Source: Candidatus Hydrogenedentota bacterium
GTDB taxonomy: Bacteria > Hydrogenedentota > Hydrogenedentia > Hydrogenedentales > CAITNO01
Direction of reading: 5' to 3'
DNA: 64,000 nucleotides
NCBI GenBank assembly: GCA_012730105.1
Contig: JAAYBJ010000003.1
Span: forward strand, 77,450-141,449
This document shows, in pieces, positions 16,294 through 24,823 of this stretch (its first letter is position 1; each line of letters opens with the position of its first letter). A program made the position numbers and the translations under genes. The notes below the pieces were generated by a model. It was not told where the DNA came from. It saw only the letters and a program-made list of their open reading frames with translations, and made no database searches.

Positions 16294-18045
16294 ATGCGTT
16301 TATCCAAATTGGTCGGTCATCGGTATAAAGAACGCCCCGGCGAGGCGGTATTGGACAGTCATGCCTTCCTGCTTCGGGGCGCATACGCGCGGCAGGTGGC
16401 GAACGGCATCTATTCGCTGCTGCCGCCGGGACTGCGCGTGGCGCGCAAGATCGAGCAGATCATCCGGGAGGAAATGAATCGCATCGACGGGCAGGAGGTA
16501 CTGATGCCCGTGGTGATGCCACGCGAGTTGTGGGAGGAGTCCGGGCGCTACAACGCGGTGGGTTCGGAACTCTTGCGTTTCCACGACCGTACGGGCCATG
16601 ACATGGTGCTGGGCATGACTCACGAGGAGGCCGTGGTGCATCTCTGCCGCCATGAGATCAACAGCTACGCCCAGCTGCCCTTCATGGTCTACCAGATCCA
16701 GACGAAGTTCCGCGACGAACCGCGTTCTCGGGGCGGCCTGATCCGGGTGCGTGAGTTCACCATGAAGGACGCCTATTCCTTTCACGCGTCCCAGGAGGAT
16801 CTCGAGCGGTATTACCTGGAATGCTACCGGGCGTATCAGCGCATCTTCGCGCGGGCAGGCCTGCCGGAAGTCGTGGCGGTATTGTCCGACACGGGCATGA
16901 TGGGTGGCAAGGTCGCCCACGAGTTTATCCTGCTTACGGAGGCCGGCGAGGACACCATTGTAACCTGTGAGTCGTGCGGCTACCTGGCCAACCAGGAGGT
17001 GGCCACGGGGCGCGTGCAGGGATACCCAGCGGAACCGCTGCCCTTGGAGAAGGTTCACACGCCCGACAAGAAAACGATTGAAGAAGTCGCCGCGTTCCTC
17101 GGCGTCGAGCCGCGGCAGACGGCCAAGGTGGTGTTCTACGACACGGACGAGGCGGGAAAACTCGTGGTGCTGCTGATCCGGGGCGACATCGAGGTCAACG
17201 AGATGAAACTGGCAAAGATCATCCGGGCTGTGCCCGTGCCGGCGGACGAAGCAAAGATCGCCGCGGCCGGGTCCGTTGCGGGTTTCGCGTCGCCCATGGG
17301 CCTGGACCCCAAGCGCTGCCGCATCGTGGTGGACCAAACCATCGCCGGATCCGGCAACCTTGTCTGCGGCGCCAATGAGCCCGACTATCACTACAAGAAC
17401 TTCAACCTGGCACGGGATCTGCCGGGTATGGACATGGTGGATGTCGCCCAGGCGCGCGAAGGCGACGGGTGTCCGCAATGTTCCGGCGCACTCACCCTCA
17501 AGCGTGGTGTCGAAGTGGGTAACATTTTCCAGCTCGGCACCAAATACACGGAAGCCATGGGTATGACCTTTGACGATGAGGCCGGGAACGTGCGGACGCC
17601 GATCATGGGCTGCTACGGCATCGGCGTGGGCAGGCTGGTCAGTTCCATCATGGAAGTGCGGCGAGATGAATACGGCCCGAAATGGCCCCTGTCCGTGGCC
17701 CCATGGCAGGTGCACCTCAACGCGCTGCGGCTCAACGTGGAAGAGGTCAAAAGCACCGCCGAAAGTCTCTATGACGGACTTCAGAACGCGGGCATCGAAG
17801 TGCTTTATGACGACCGGGACGAGCGCCCGGGCGTCCAATTCGCCGACGCCGACCTACTCGGCATGCCCATCCGTCTTGTTGTGAGTGAACGTAACCTCAA
17901 GAATGGCCAGATCGAATTCAAACGGCGCGACACCGGCGAGACGGGCATGATCCCGGTGGAGGACGCGGTACAAACGGTTCGCGGCTGGATCGACGCGGCC
18001 CTTGACGCCATCAACCAGGAGGCTGAAGGCATCAAAACGCCCTAG
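16294..18045 (+). CDS. proS: Prolyl-tRNA synthetase (bacterial type with editing domain)
   Basis: Charges tRNA-Pro with proline; class II enzyme of 583 residues, typical for the bacterial form. The catalytic core shows GAYARQVANGIYSLLPPGLRV, MTHEEAVVHL, motif 2 FRDEPRSRGGLIRVREFTMKDAY and motif 3 GCYGIGVGRLV. Residues ~220-370 form the YbaK-like INS editing domain, and the C-terminus is the anticodon-binding domain (EVLYDDRDERPGVQFADADL). A longer frame begins at 16204 inside the repeat tract; the ATG at 16294 starts at the conserved MRLSK with AGAAGG 12 nt upstream and is preferred. No T-box leader was found. A tRNA-Pro gene lies 35 kb away. Confidence 0.97.
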   Translation: MRLSKLVGHRYKERPGEAVLDSHAFLLRGAYARQVANGIYSLLPPGLRVARKIEQIIREEMNRIDGQEVLMPVVMPRELWEESGRYNAVGSELLRFHDRTGHDMVLGMTHEEAVVHLCRHEINSYAQLPFMVYQIQTKFRDEPRSRGGLIRVREFTMKDAYSFHASQEDLERYYLECYRAYQRIFARAGLPEVVAVLSDTGMMGGKVAHEFILLTEAGEDTIVTCESCGYLANQEVATGRVQGYPAEPLPLEKVHTPDKKTIEEVAAFLGVEPRQTAKVVFYDTDEAGKLVVLLIRGDIEVNEMKLAKIIRAVPVPADEAKIAAAGSVAGFASPMGLDPKRCRIVVDQTIAGSGNLVCGANEPDYHYKNFNLARDLPGMDMVDVAQAREGDGCPQCSGALTLKRGVEVGNIFQLGTKYTEAMGMTFDDEAGNVRTPIMGCYGIGVGRLVSSIMEVRRDEYGPKWPLSVAPWQVHLNALRLNVEEVKSTAESLYDGLQNAGIEVLYDDRDERPGVQFADADLLGMPIRLVVSERNLKNGQIEFKRRDTGETGMIPVEDAVQTVRGWIDAALDAINQEAEGIKTP

Positions 18046-18052
18046 TGGTTCT

Positions 18053-18088
18053 GATCAGACGGATCGGTCGGATCGGACGGATCCGTTG
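18053..18088. repeat. Short tandem nonamer repeat (GATCGGACG)
   Basis: Four 9-mers: GATCAGACG, GATCGGTCG, GATCGGACG, GATCCGTTG, directly after the proS stop. Also rich in partial palindromes, but no T-run, so not an evident terminator. Confidence 0.82.
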
Positions 18089-18164
18089 AGTTGGCTTTAC
18101 CGAACTCATCCGGCGATGGCACGTTATACCGTTTACGGGATTTACAACTATCTTGGAGATGCCA

Positions 18165-18893
18165 ATGATGAAACGAAACGCTTTCTTGCTTTGGTGCGGT
18201 GTTGCGGGACTCGTGATGGCCACTTCTGTGGTGGCCGATGATATACCCCAGTTTCAAAGTCTTTTCAACGGAAAGGATCTGACCGGCTGGGTGAACGTCA
18301 ACACGGCCGAAGATACCTGGTCGGCACGCGATGGCCTGCTGGTGTGTAAAGGCCATCCCATCGGCGTTATGCGCAGCGAAAAACAGTATGAAAATTTCAT
18401 CCTGCATATTGAGTGGCGCCACATGGAGGCGGGAGGCAATTCGGGCGTTTTTGTCTGGAGCGAAGGCACCGTGCCCGAAGGCAGGGAATTGCCCATGGGG
18501 ATGGAAGTGCAAATGCTGGAACTCGACTGGGTGAACCAGCACAAGGACAGGAAGGGTGAACTGCCACCCATCGCCTATGTCCACGGGGAATTGTTCGGCG
18601 CGAACGGCGTCAAGGCCGTTCCCGACAATCCCCGGGGCGAGCGCAGCAAATCCCTGGAAAACCGGTGTCTGGGCAAGGGCGAATGGAATGTATACGATGT
18701 CGTCTGTGTGGACGGCGTGGTGAAACTGGCCGTCAACGGCAAATTCGTAAACGGCATCAGCAAATCGTCCCGCAAGAAAGGGTACCTCTGCCTCGAATCC
18801 GAAGGGGCCGAAATCCATTTCCGCAACATACGGATTCTAGAACTGCCGCCCGGTATTATCACCACCGAAGAGATCGCGCCTGTGGTTGAATAG
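18165..18893 (+). CDS. DUF1080 (3-keto-glycoside hydrolase family) exported protein
   Basis: 242 residues with Sec signal ([24 protein letters not shown]). The rest is a concanavalin-like beta sandwich of the DUF1080 family: [98 protein letters not shown]. Members studied elsewhere hydrolyse 3-keto-glycosides, usually partnering Gfo/Idh/MocA oxidases such as the one at 56.9 kb. TTGGAG lies 6 nt before the ATG at 18165 (and 9 nt before one at 18168); an upstream TTG would sit on the ribosome-binding site itself. Confidence 0.92.
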   Translation: MMKRNAFLLWCGVAGLVMATSVVADDIPQFQSLFNGKDLTGWVNVNTAEDTWSARDGLLVCKGHPIGVMRSEKQYENFILHIEWRHMEAGGNSGVFVWSEGTVPEGRELPMGMEVQMLELDWVNQHKDRKGELPPIAYVHGELFGANGVKAVPDNPRGERSKSLENRCLGKGEWNVYDVVCVDGVVKLAVNGKFVNGISKSSRKKGYLCLESEGAEIHFRNIRILELPPGIITTEEIAPVVE

Positions 18894-18911
18894 GAATTGT
18901 AGTCAGTTTCA

Positions 18912-19679
18912 TTATTTATTTCCGATCACGAGCATCTCAAAATCTTCCGGCGTTAAAGCATCATTCCTGGAATATGCACCCAGTTTTGCGCCAAAGATTT
19001 CAATACGGCCGTAACCGAGCGTTTTTAGCAACCAGGTGATTTCGCTCGGCACGTAATAGCGCTCATTGCACGAAAGGGTCTTTTTGTTGCCCGAATCGTC
19101 CTCGAATTCCGTAATGTTGAAATCACGGAAGGTCATCAGGTCGAAGGCATTATTCTTATAGGCGGCATTGCCCTCCTGGCGCGCTTCGGCACAGAAGGCC
19201 TCCACGTTATGAAACAGGGGAAACAGGCCGTTGAGCGTGGTGAAGATTAATTTGCCTCCGTCTTTCAGGGACCGGGTCACGTTTTTCAGTATCTCGAAAT
19301 TCATTTCGTCCGTTTCCATTAACGGGAATCCCCCTTCGCAGAGCATGATGGCGGCATCAAATTCCGCGTTGAACGGAAGGTTCCGTGCGTCGTGCTGTCG
19401 GAAATCAATATGCAGGTCATGCTCGGCCGCTTTTTCCCGCGCCCGGGCCAGCTGGGATTCCGAAAGATCAATCCCCGTAACGCAGTATCCCCGTTTGGTC
19501 AGTTCAATCGCGTGCCGCCCGGTCCCGCAGCCTACATCGAGTATGTTCAGTGATTTGTCAAACTGAAATTCCTTTTCGAGGAAGTCGCATTCTCCGATCG
19601 TTCCCTGCGTAAAGCATTCCTTGTCGTAGGTGCGCCCATAGTTCTGAAAGAGACTTTCATACCATTGTTTTTCGTTCAT
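18912..19679 (-). CDS. Class I SAM-dependent methyltransferase
   Basis: 255 residues. Motif I is LDVGCGTGRHAIEL (~45-58), followed by VTGIDLSESQLARAREKA, IDFRQHDARNLPF, FDAAIMLCEGGFPLM and LKDGGKLIFTTLNGLFP. This is the small-molecule methyltransferase fold (Methyltransf_11/25); the substrate is unknown. The open frame extends upstream to 19826, but that part is remnant of the neighbouring GxxExxY element; the ATG at 19677-19679 has GGAG 8 nt upstream and fits the family start. Convergent with the DUF1080 gene. Confidence 0.9.
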   Translation of the reverse strand: MNEKQWYESLFQNYGRTYDKECFTQGTIGECDFLEKEFQFDKSLNILDVGCGTGRHAIELTKRGYCVTGIDLSESQLARAREKAAEHDLHIDFRQHDARNLPFNAEFDAAIMLCEGGFPLMETDEMNFEILKNVTRSLKDGGKLIFTTLNGLFPLFHNVEAFCAEARQEGNAAYKNNAFDLMTFRDFNITEFEDDSGNKKTLSCNERYYVPSEITWLLKTLGYGRIEIFGAKLGAYSRNDALTPEDFEMLVIGNK

Positions 19680-19699
19680 GTTGTTTCTCCAAAGCGAAA

Positions 19700-19729
19700 T
19701 AACCGCAGAGGACACAAAGAGCATAAAGG
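19700..19729. repeat. Left inverted flank of GxxExxY element
   Basis: Reads AACCGCAGAGGACACAAAGAG and matches, inverted and with one 9-nt unit missing, the right flank at 20129-20166. Together they bracket the decayed GxxExxY gene. Confidence 0.6.
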
Positions 19730-19776
19730 CGACGTTGAATGCATAAATTGACAGGCTAAGTACTTCAGACAAACTT

Positions 19777-20125
19777 CTATATCTCGAACTTGTACGAACC
19801 GAAGTTAATGAGCAGGCCATGTTCAACAGGCGAAGACTTCAGGTATACGAGAATTTGTGCCTCTGCTCGGGCGCCAACGCCTTGGCAGTTTTAACTCAAT
19901 GATGAGTCGGCCCTCTAAAAAAAGATCCGCGAAAGAGTCGCCTATAAGCGTTCCATCTTCATCAAAAACCTTAATGGGGAATTGCTGTTCAATGCCAAGG
20001 CCTGCCTTGCGCAATCGGTGAGCCAGTGCATTCTCATAGACCTTTTCCAAATGTCCATGGCCATGATACAGATGAATGTTGTAGGAAATCTCTCACACCT
20101 TGCCACACAAAGCCTTAATGTCCAT
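19777..20125 (-). pseudogene. Decayed GxxExxY (PD-(D/E)XK_3) protein gene
   Basis: The reverse strand encodes a typical GxxExxY protein of ~115 residues in pieces. It starts with ATG at 20123-20125 (MDIKALCGKV), then an in-frame TGA where the family has Arg, continues NIHLYHGHGHLEKVYENAL and the nuclease-like GDSFADLFLEGRLIIELK, then shifts frame twice near 19860-19890 before ending QILVYLKSSPVEHGL and LINFGSYKFEI with TAG at 19777-19779. One stop plus two frameshifts show a dead gene. Inverted AAAGAG-type repeats flank it. The family is widespread, and its function is unknown. Confidence 0.85.
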
Positions 20126-20128
20126 ATT

Positions 20129-20166
20129 TTTTCTTCTCTTTGTGTTCCTTGCGTTCTTTGCGGTTT
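20129..20166. repeat. Right inverted flank of GxxExxY element (nonamer repeat)
   Basis: On the reverse strand it reads AACCGC followed by period-9 units AAAGAACGC, AAGGAACAC, AAAGAGAAG, ending just before the GxxExxY start codon. Inverted partner at 19700-19729. Confidence 0.65.
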
Positions 20167-20173
20167 GGTCTTC

Positions 20174-21277
20174 CTACTCCAACCCACGCACCAGCGTCAG
20201 CAGAAAGTCCCGGTTATCGGCGGTTACATACCGCATCTGGCCGCCCATACGGTTGAAGGATTTGTTGTAGCGCAGGTAGTAGTCGGGATTGTCCATGGGC
20301 GGTTCGCCCTGGGACCAGTCCCAATGGCTCTCCTGCAAATCAACAATAACCATAAAATGATTATCCATGTGGCGACCCTGCTGGATATGGATGTTCTGGG
20401 ACATGGACAGGCTCTTTTCGAAGATCATGGGGGACATGACGGCGGAGCCGATGCTGATGTAGACGCCGCCATCGAGATTCATGACCTGGTTTGCGTAGAT
20501 GAGGAAGTCGCGCTGGGCGGCGCGGCCGATGGCGGCGCAATGGTTCATAGGATGGGTATAGATGATGTCATGGCCGATCATGGGATGGCTCGTGAAGGAG
20601 ACGCCAAGCCGGTAGGCCGCCGCTTGGAGGCCATATTTTTTGAAAGGATGCGGTACGGCCATCCATCCCGTGGGCAGGTTAAAGGTCTTGATCCGGTCGA
20701 GCAGGTCAGCTGCCGCCGCCGCCTGTTGCGGGTCCGAAGCGGCCTTATCTTTGATTTCATCAAGCAGTTGTGCTTCGGGGGGAATGTTGAGCCCTTCCTC
20801 TTCGACGAAAGCGCCGACAGACTCGCCGTAACCCATGCCGCGCCACGCGCCGACCACGATGGCCAGATTCAGGTAAAACCCGGTTTCACGCCAGGTGCCG
20901 AATTCGCCTCGTGCCACATTGACGCGGACATCTTCGCTACTGTGGCCCTGGAAAGCGAACTCCCAGTCATGGATGATGCCGGCGCCATTGGTAGCGAGGT
21001 GGGTGATCCAACCGTCCTGGATCAACTTGATAAACACCGGGGCGAGACCGTTTTTGATGGCGTGGGCGCCGAAGGTCAGCATGCGCGATTTGTTGGCCCC
21101 TTTTGCCATCGCGAGGCGTTCCACCAGTTCGTCCATGACCTTTTGCCCGGACTCGGATAGCGGATGGGCAATGGCAGCATCCACGGGCACATGATCGCGC
21201 TCGATAAAGACCTTGTCCTTGCGCTCTGACAAGGGTTTGATGACGAGTTGATGACGGTCAAACTGGGAATAAGGCAT
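20174..21277 (-). CDS. Deoxyhypusine-synthase-like NAD-binding-fold protein
   Basis: 367 residues, not confidently named. Layout resembles the deoxyhypusine synthase family: KSRMLTFGAHAIKNGLAPVF then ITHLATNGAGIIHDWEFA (compare the TTAGGxxxD region of that family), FTSHPMIGHDIIYTHP (compare the SPALTDGSxGDMIFFH region) and NLDGGVYISIGSAVMSP (compare the GGGV region). The catalytic Lys block near the C-terminus of true deoxyhypusine synthases was not found, and bacteria lack eIF5A, so a different substrate is expected. ATG at 21277 has CGGAG 8 nt upstream; the GTG at 21286 does not. Predicted cytoplasmic. Confidence 0.6.
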   Translation of the reverse strand: MPYSQFDRHQLVIKPLSERKDKVFIERDHVPVDAAIAHPLSESGQKVMDELVERLAMAKGANKSRMLTFGAHAIKNGLAPVFIKLIQDGWITHLATNGAGIIHDWEFAFQGHSSEDVRVNVARGEFGTWRETGFYLNLAIVVGAWRGMGYGESVGAFVEEEGLNIPPEAQLLDEIKDKAASDPQQAAAAADLLDRIKTFNLPTGWMAVPHPFKKYGLQAAAYRLGVSFTSHPMIGHDIIYTHPMNHCAAIGRAAQRDFLIYANQVMNLDGGVYISIGSAVMSPMIFEKSLSMSQNIHIQQGRHMDNHFMVIVDLQESHWDWSQGEPPMDNPDYYLRYNKSFNRMGGQMRYVTADNRDFLLTLVRGLE

Positions 21278-21454
21278 GACAGGCACTCCGGGTTAGGTAC
21301 TTCTCAACAAATTGATACTCAGGAAAGCAAGGACAGACCCGGCTTGTCCGCCATGGTGGACTCACTGCAGTCGCCGGAGTCAGTCCCTGCTTTCCGAACT
21401 TATTTTCAAAGCGAATTTCCAGTGTTATTCCATGTATTCCGTAGTCACGAATTC

Positions 21455-24178
21455 TTATTCAGACATGGGAACAACAAACTGGTAGTTTCCTGACGCCACA
21501 TCACAGCGGAACAGGCCGTTCTCACAGGCGGCATTGGAAATGCCGGGCTGTTCCACGACCGGGCCGCCGCCTTCCTGCACCGCGTCGAGCGCCGCGGCGG
21601 GCAGGATGACCCTAGCCGTGCTGTTGGGCGGCACTTCAAGGTCATAGGTAATTGTATTTCCCTCGCGTTTCCAGGCGCTGGAGATCCAACCGTATTCAGA
21701 AAGGTGTTTTGCGGTCACATGTTTCAGGCCACTTTCCACGCCCGGCGCGGCGATGAAATGCTTCAAACCGGGGTGGGCATCATCGGCCTGAATACCGCCC
21801 AAGCCACGGATGAACCACATTCCGATAGAGATCATGGTGTTATGGATCTGTGAGTTGTCGCCGTCCCACTCTTCCAGAATGGTGGTGGCGCCGTTCTTCA
21901 GCATGTTGCCGTAACTGGGAAAGGTCTCCTGGGTATGCATCAGGGTCAGGAGGTCGTTGCGCCGCTCGTCGATAAGTAGCCGCGCCATATAATAATTGCC
22001 GTGCATGCCGGTGTTCAGGTGGCCCTTGCGGGTTTCCACGATATCCTTTTCGAGGGCGGCCAGCACCTGCGCACGGTGCGTGTCGGGCGTAACATTGAAA
22101 AGTAGCGGCATGGCAAGATAGGTCTGCTCGCCATTGGCATAGGTTGCGCCGTCCGGGTTCAGGAATTTTTCATGGAGCCGGGCGGCAAGCGCTTCGGCCT
22201 GAGCGGCGTAACGCGCGGCATCGTCGGCCTTGCCAAGCACCGCGCCGATTTTGGACGCCAGTTGCAGGCAGTGAACCAGGTAACAGTTGTTGAAGAACAG
22301 GGTCGAATGGTCATCCACGCGGTCCTTGCCTTGTTTGCGTCCCGGCGGCACCCAGTCGCCCAGGAAACTCCATTCCATGTTGCAGCCGATGCCGGAATAG
22401 GGCTGCAGGATGCCGTCACCCATCTTGGTTTCAATAAAGGCAAGCCAGTTCTGCATCACGGGCCATCCCTGCTCCAGCACCGCCTTGTCACCGTAATAGG
22501 TATAGACCATCCAGGGCATGGTAATGGCAAAACCGCTCCAGACCGGTCCGCCTCCCGCCTGCTGTGAATTGGGCGCGGTGTGGGGCAGGTCTCCGTCTTC
22601 GGCCTGGGACAGACGCCAGTCGGCGGCCCACTTGGCATAGAAGGGGCCGCTGCGGAAATTGAGCATGGCCGCTTCCATGGAGGTGCCCGAATCACCGCCG
22701 TAGCCGAGGCGTTCCCGGTGCGGGCAGTCCACGGTGTAGCCGCCCAGGCTCAGGCAGCGGTGCGTCCAGACAACCATGTTGTAAATATCGTTCAGTAGCG
22801 AATGGTCACAGGAAAATTCCGCCGCGCGGTTATAATCGGTACTGACGAGATTGCCCTTGATTTCATCCAGTTTGGGCGCACGCGGCATGCCGTTGACGAT
22901 AGCATAGCGGAAAGCGTGGTAGTTGAAACGATTGCGGAAAGACTCGCCGCCGCCACCCCGGGCCACGTAGGTGTCGCGCTGGTTATAGGTCTGGAATTTA
23001 CCGTCCGGGAAACGCTTGTCGGCATAGGCCAGGTCCACGCGCGCGCCCGCTTCAAGCTCGTCCGGCATGCGCAGTTCAAACCAGCCCGTGTAATTCCGTC
23101 CCATGTCCACCAGGAATCCGTCCTCGAGGGGAGACACGGACACGGGCAAGACTTCATCAAGCAGGCAATTGCCCTCCATCATCTGCGCTTCAATCAGCGG
23201 CGTGGGCGGGTGATGTATCGTGGCGGGTTGCCACGCACTGTCATCAAAGCCCGCAGTGCTCCAGTCCCGGACTTCTTTGGCCGCTTCCACAAGTTCCCCG
23301 CCGTAGTCGCCGCTCGATCCTTTGCCCAGAGGGGTGATATGGCTGGGATGGGCCTTCCAGGTGGCGTCTGTAGGTATCATCAAGGTGGCGCCGTCTGCAT
23401 AGGTAATCTTCACCTGCGCCTTCACGACCGGGCCTTGTTTGCTGGCCGGTTCCAAGATTGCAGTGGACCAGCCCCGGCCGAGCCACAGGCCGATACAATT
23501 TTCACCCGCCTTGAGGTACTCGCTCAGATCCAGGGTAGTATACAGCCCCCGCTTCGCGTAGTCGGAAACAGCGGGAACCAGCACCTCGTCGCCGGCCTTT
23601 CTGCCGTTTACATAGAGTTCATAATAGCCCAGCACGCAGATATGCGCCTCGGCCCGTGCAGGTTGCTCAGACAGCGTGACCATCTTATGCAACAGGGGCA
23701 GTGGGCCTTCGTTGTTTTCCATCCAGTCGCAGCCGATCCATTCGCCTTTCCAATCCGCCATGGTTATCGGACCAACGGTAAAATAGGCCTGCTCGCTCCA
23801 GGCGGATTCCTTGCCGTCCTGGTCCCATGTGCGCACTTTCCAGTAGCACCGGGCACCCGAAACAAGCGGTTCTCCTCCATAGGGCACGAAAGAGGACTGG
23901 TCCGACACCACCTTTCCGGAATCCCAGAGCACCTTTTCTTCCCCGGGCGCCACCTTCGGATCATCCGCAGTGACAATCACCTGGTAAGCGGACTGGGCCA
24001 GTCCGCGCGGACCGGGTGTGAGCATCCAAGACAGGCGCGGCTGCGGCCGGTCGATCCCCAATGGATTATACAGATTCTCACAGCGCAGATGGGTCACGCC
24101 GGGCTGCGCGACGGCGCCCTGTACGACGATCATTACCGCTGCAATAGCCATAGTAACGACTCCCTGTATTCTGGACAT
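21455..24178 (-). CDS. GH78 alpha-L-rhamnosidase
   Basis: Exported 907-residue rhamnosidase releasing terminal alpha-L-rhamnose from pectic or flavonoid glycans. The signal peptide MSRIQGVVTMAIAAVMIVVQGAVA is followed by the fibronectin-like/N-terminal beta domains (LRCENLYNPLGIDRPQPRLSW, KAGDEVLVPAVSDYAKRGLY), then the (alpha/alpha)6 barrel with the hallmark VDCPHRERLGYGGDSGTSMEA, AADWRLSQAEDGDLPHTAPN and EEWDGDN, and a C-terminal beta domain. The open frame runs 62 codons further upstream, but the ATG at 24176-24178 has AAAGGAG ~9 nt upstream and starts the signal peptide. Substrate of the natural polymer unknown. Confidence 0.95.
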   Translation of the reverse strand: MSRIQGVVTMAIAAVMIVVQGAVAQPGVTHLRCENLYNPLGIDRPQPRLSWMLTPGPRGLAQSAYQVIVTADDPKVAPGEEKVLWDSGKVVSDQSSFVPYGGEPLVSGARCYWKVRTWDQDGKESAWSEQAYFTVGPITMADWKGEWIGCDWMENNEGPLPLLHKMVTLSEQPARAEAHICVLGYYELYVNGRKAGDEVLVPAVSDYAKRGLYTTLDLSEYLKAGENCIGLWLGRGWSTAILEPASKQGPVVKAQVKITYADGATLMIPTDATWKAHPSHITPLGKGSSGDYGGELVEAAKEVRDWSTAGFDDSAWQPATIHHPPTPLIEAQMMEGNCLLDEVLPVSVSPLEDGFLVDMGRNYTGWFELRMPDELEAGARVDLAYADKRFPDGKFQTYNQRDTYVARGGGGESFRNRFNYHAFRYAIVNGMPRAPKLDEIKGNLVSTDYNRAAEFSCDHSLLNDIYNMVVWTHRCLSLGGYTVDCPHRERLGYGGDSGTSMEAAMLNFRSGPFYAKWAADWRLSQAEDGDLPHTAPNSQQAGGGPVWSGFAITMPWMVYTYYGDKAVLEQGWPVMQNWLAFIETKMGDGILQPYSGIGCNMEWSFLGDWVPPGRKQGKDRVDDHSTLFFNNCYLVHCLQLASKIGAVLGKADDAARYAAQAEALAARLHEKFLNPDGATYANGEQTYLAMPLLFNVTPDTHRAQVLAALEKDIVETRKGHLNTGMHGNYYMARLLIDERRNDLLTLMHTQETFPSYGNMLKNGATTILEEWDGDNSQIHNTMISIGMWFIRGLGGIQADDAHPGLKHFIAAPGVESGLKHVTAKHLSEYGWISSAWKREGNTITYDLEVPPNSTARVILPAAALDAVQEGGGPVVEQPGISNAACENGLFRCDVASGNYQFVVPMSE

Positions 24179-24402
24179 GCCCTGAGACTCCTTTAGGTTG
24201 CGGTTGCCGGTGAAACACCTTGGATTACGATTATTGTATGCCTGGGTGGTGGTATTATCAAGGGGAAAAAATAGAACGCCGTTGCGCCGACTGTGAAAAA
24301 ACAGGCAAAACCACCCCTTCCGAAACACGATAGCGATACCGATAGCGAACAGGACGAGTGGCACAGGACAGGAATATCCATTACCCGTATTCCAGCAAAC
24401 GG

Positions 24403-24807
24403 TTACTTTGATTCGGAGGGATCCTGCGCTTCTTGGATATCATCTCCAGCAGCACTGCCAGAAGTCAGTTCCTCCGGAGGTCTTAACAATGGATCCGTCC
24501 GCAGTACCCTAATGGCAGTAAACCATACCCACACGCCAAAGGTAATGGCGAAGCAGAGGCCGAAATGCATGCCCACGGCGCTCAAGTGGCCTCTCCAGCC
24601 TGGCGCCAGCCGAACCACGGTCCACCAGGACTGATATGCCCGGAAGGTGTTTGTCGCCTGCTGCATCAGGTTGCCGTCGGCGTCCCGCATTTCCACGGTC
24701 TGCGACAACAGGGGCACCCAGCAGGTGATAAGCAGAATCACCAGCAGGTTCAGGATAAACTGCCAGGAGAGGAGCACCCTGGCAGCGGTCTTCAGTAGTG
24801 TTTTCAT
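24403..24807 (-). CDS. Small membrane protein of unknown function
   Basis: 134 residues. Two hydrophobic segments (VLLSWQFILNLLVILLITCWVP, residues ~10-32, and MHFGLCFAITFGVWVWFTAI, ~80-100) flank an exported loop, and the C-terminus is acidic and cytoplasmic. It matches no family I recognise. It starts 17 nt downstream of the ilvE stop on the same strand and is probably cotranscribed with it. A longer frame upstream overlaps ilvE and is rejected. Confidence 0.6.
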   Translation of the reverse strand: MKTLLKTAARVLLSWQFILNLLVILLITCWVPLLSQTVEMRDADGNLMQQATNTFRAYQSWWTVVRLAPGWRGHLSAVGMHFGLCFAITFGVWVWFTAIRVLRTDPLLRPPEELTSGSAAGDDIQEAQDPSESK

Positions 24808-24823
24808 AGGCGCCGCCCCGTTT

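Noticed and set aside
16300-17838. 512-residue open frame on the reverse strand inside proS
   Set aside because: Shadow of the proS reading frame: GC-rich third positions keep the antisense frame open; no ribosome-binding site or family resemblance.
22802-24196. 464-residue frame on the plus strand inside the rhamnosidase gene
   Set aside because: Antisense to a clearly identified GH78 gene, with no motif of its own.
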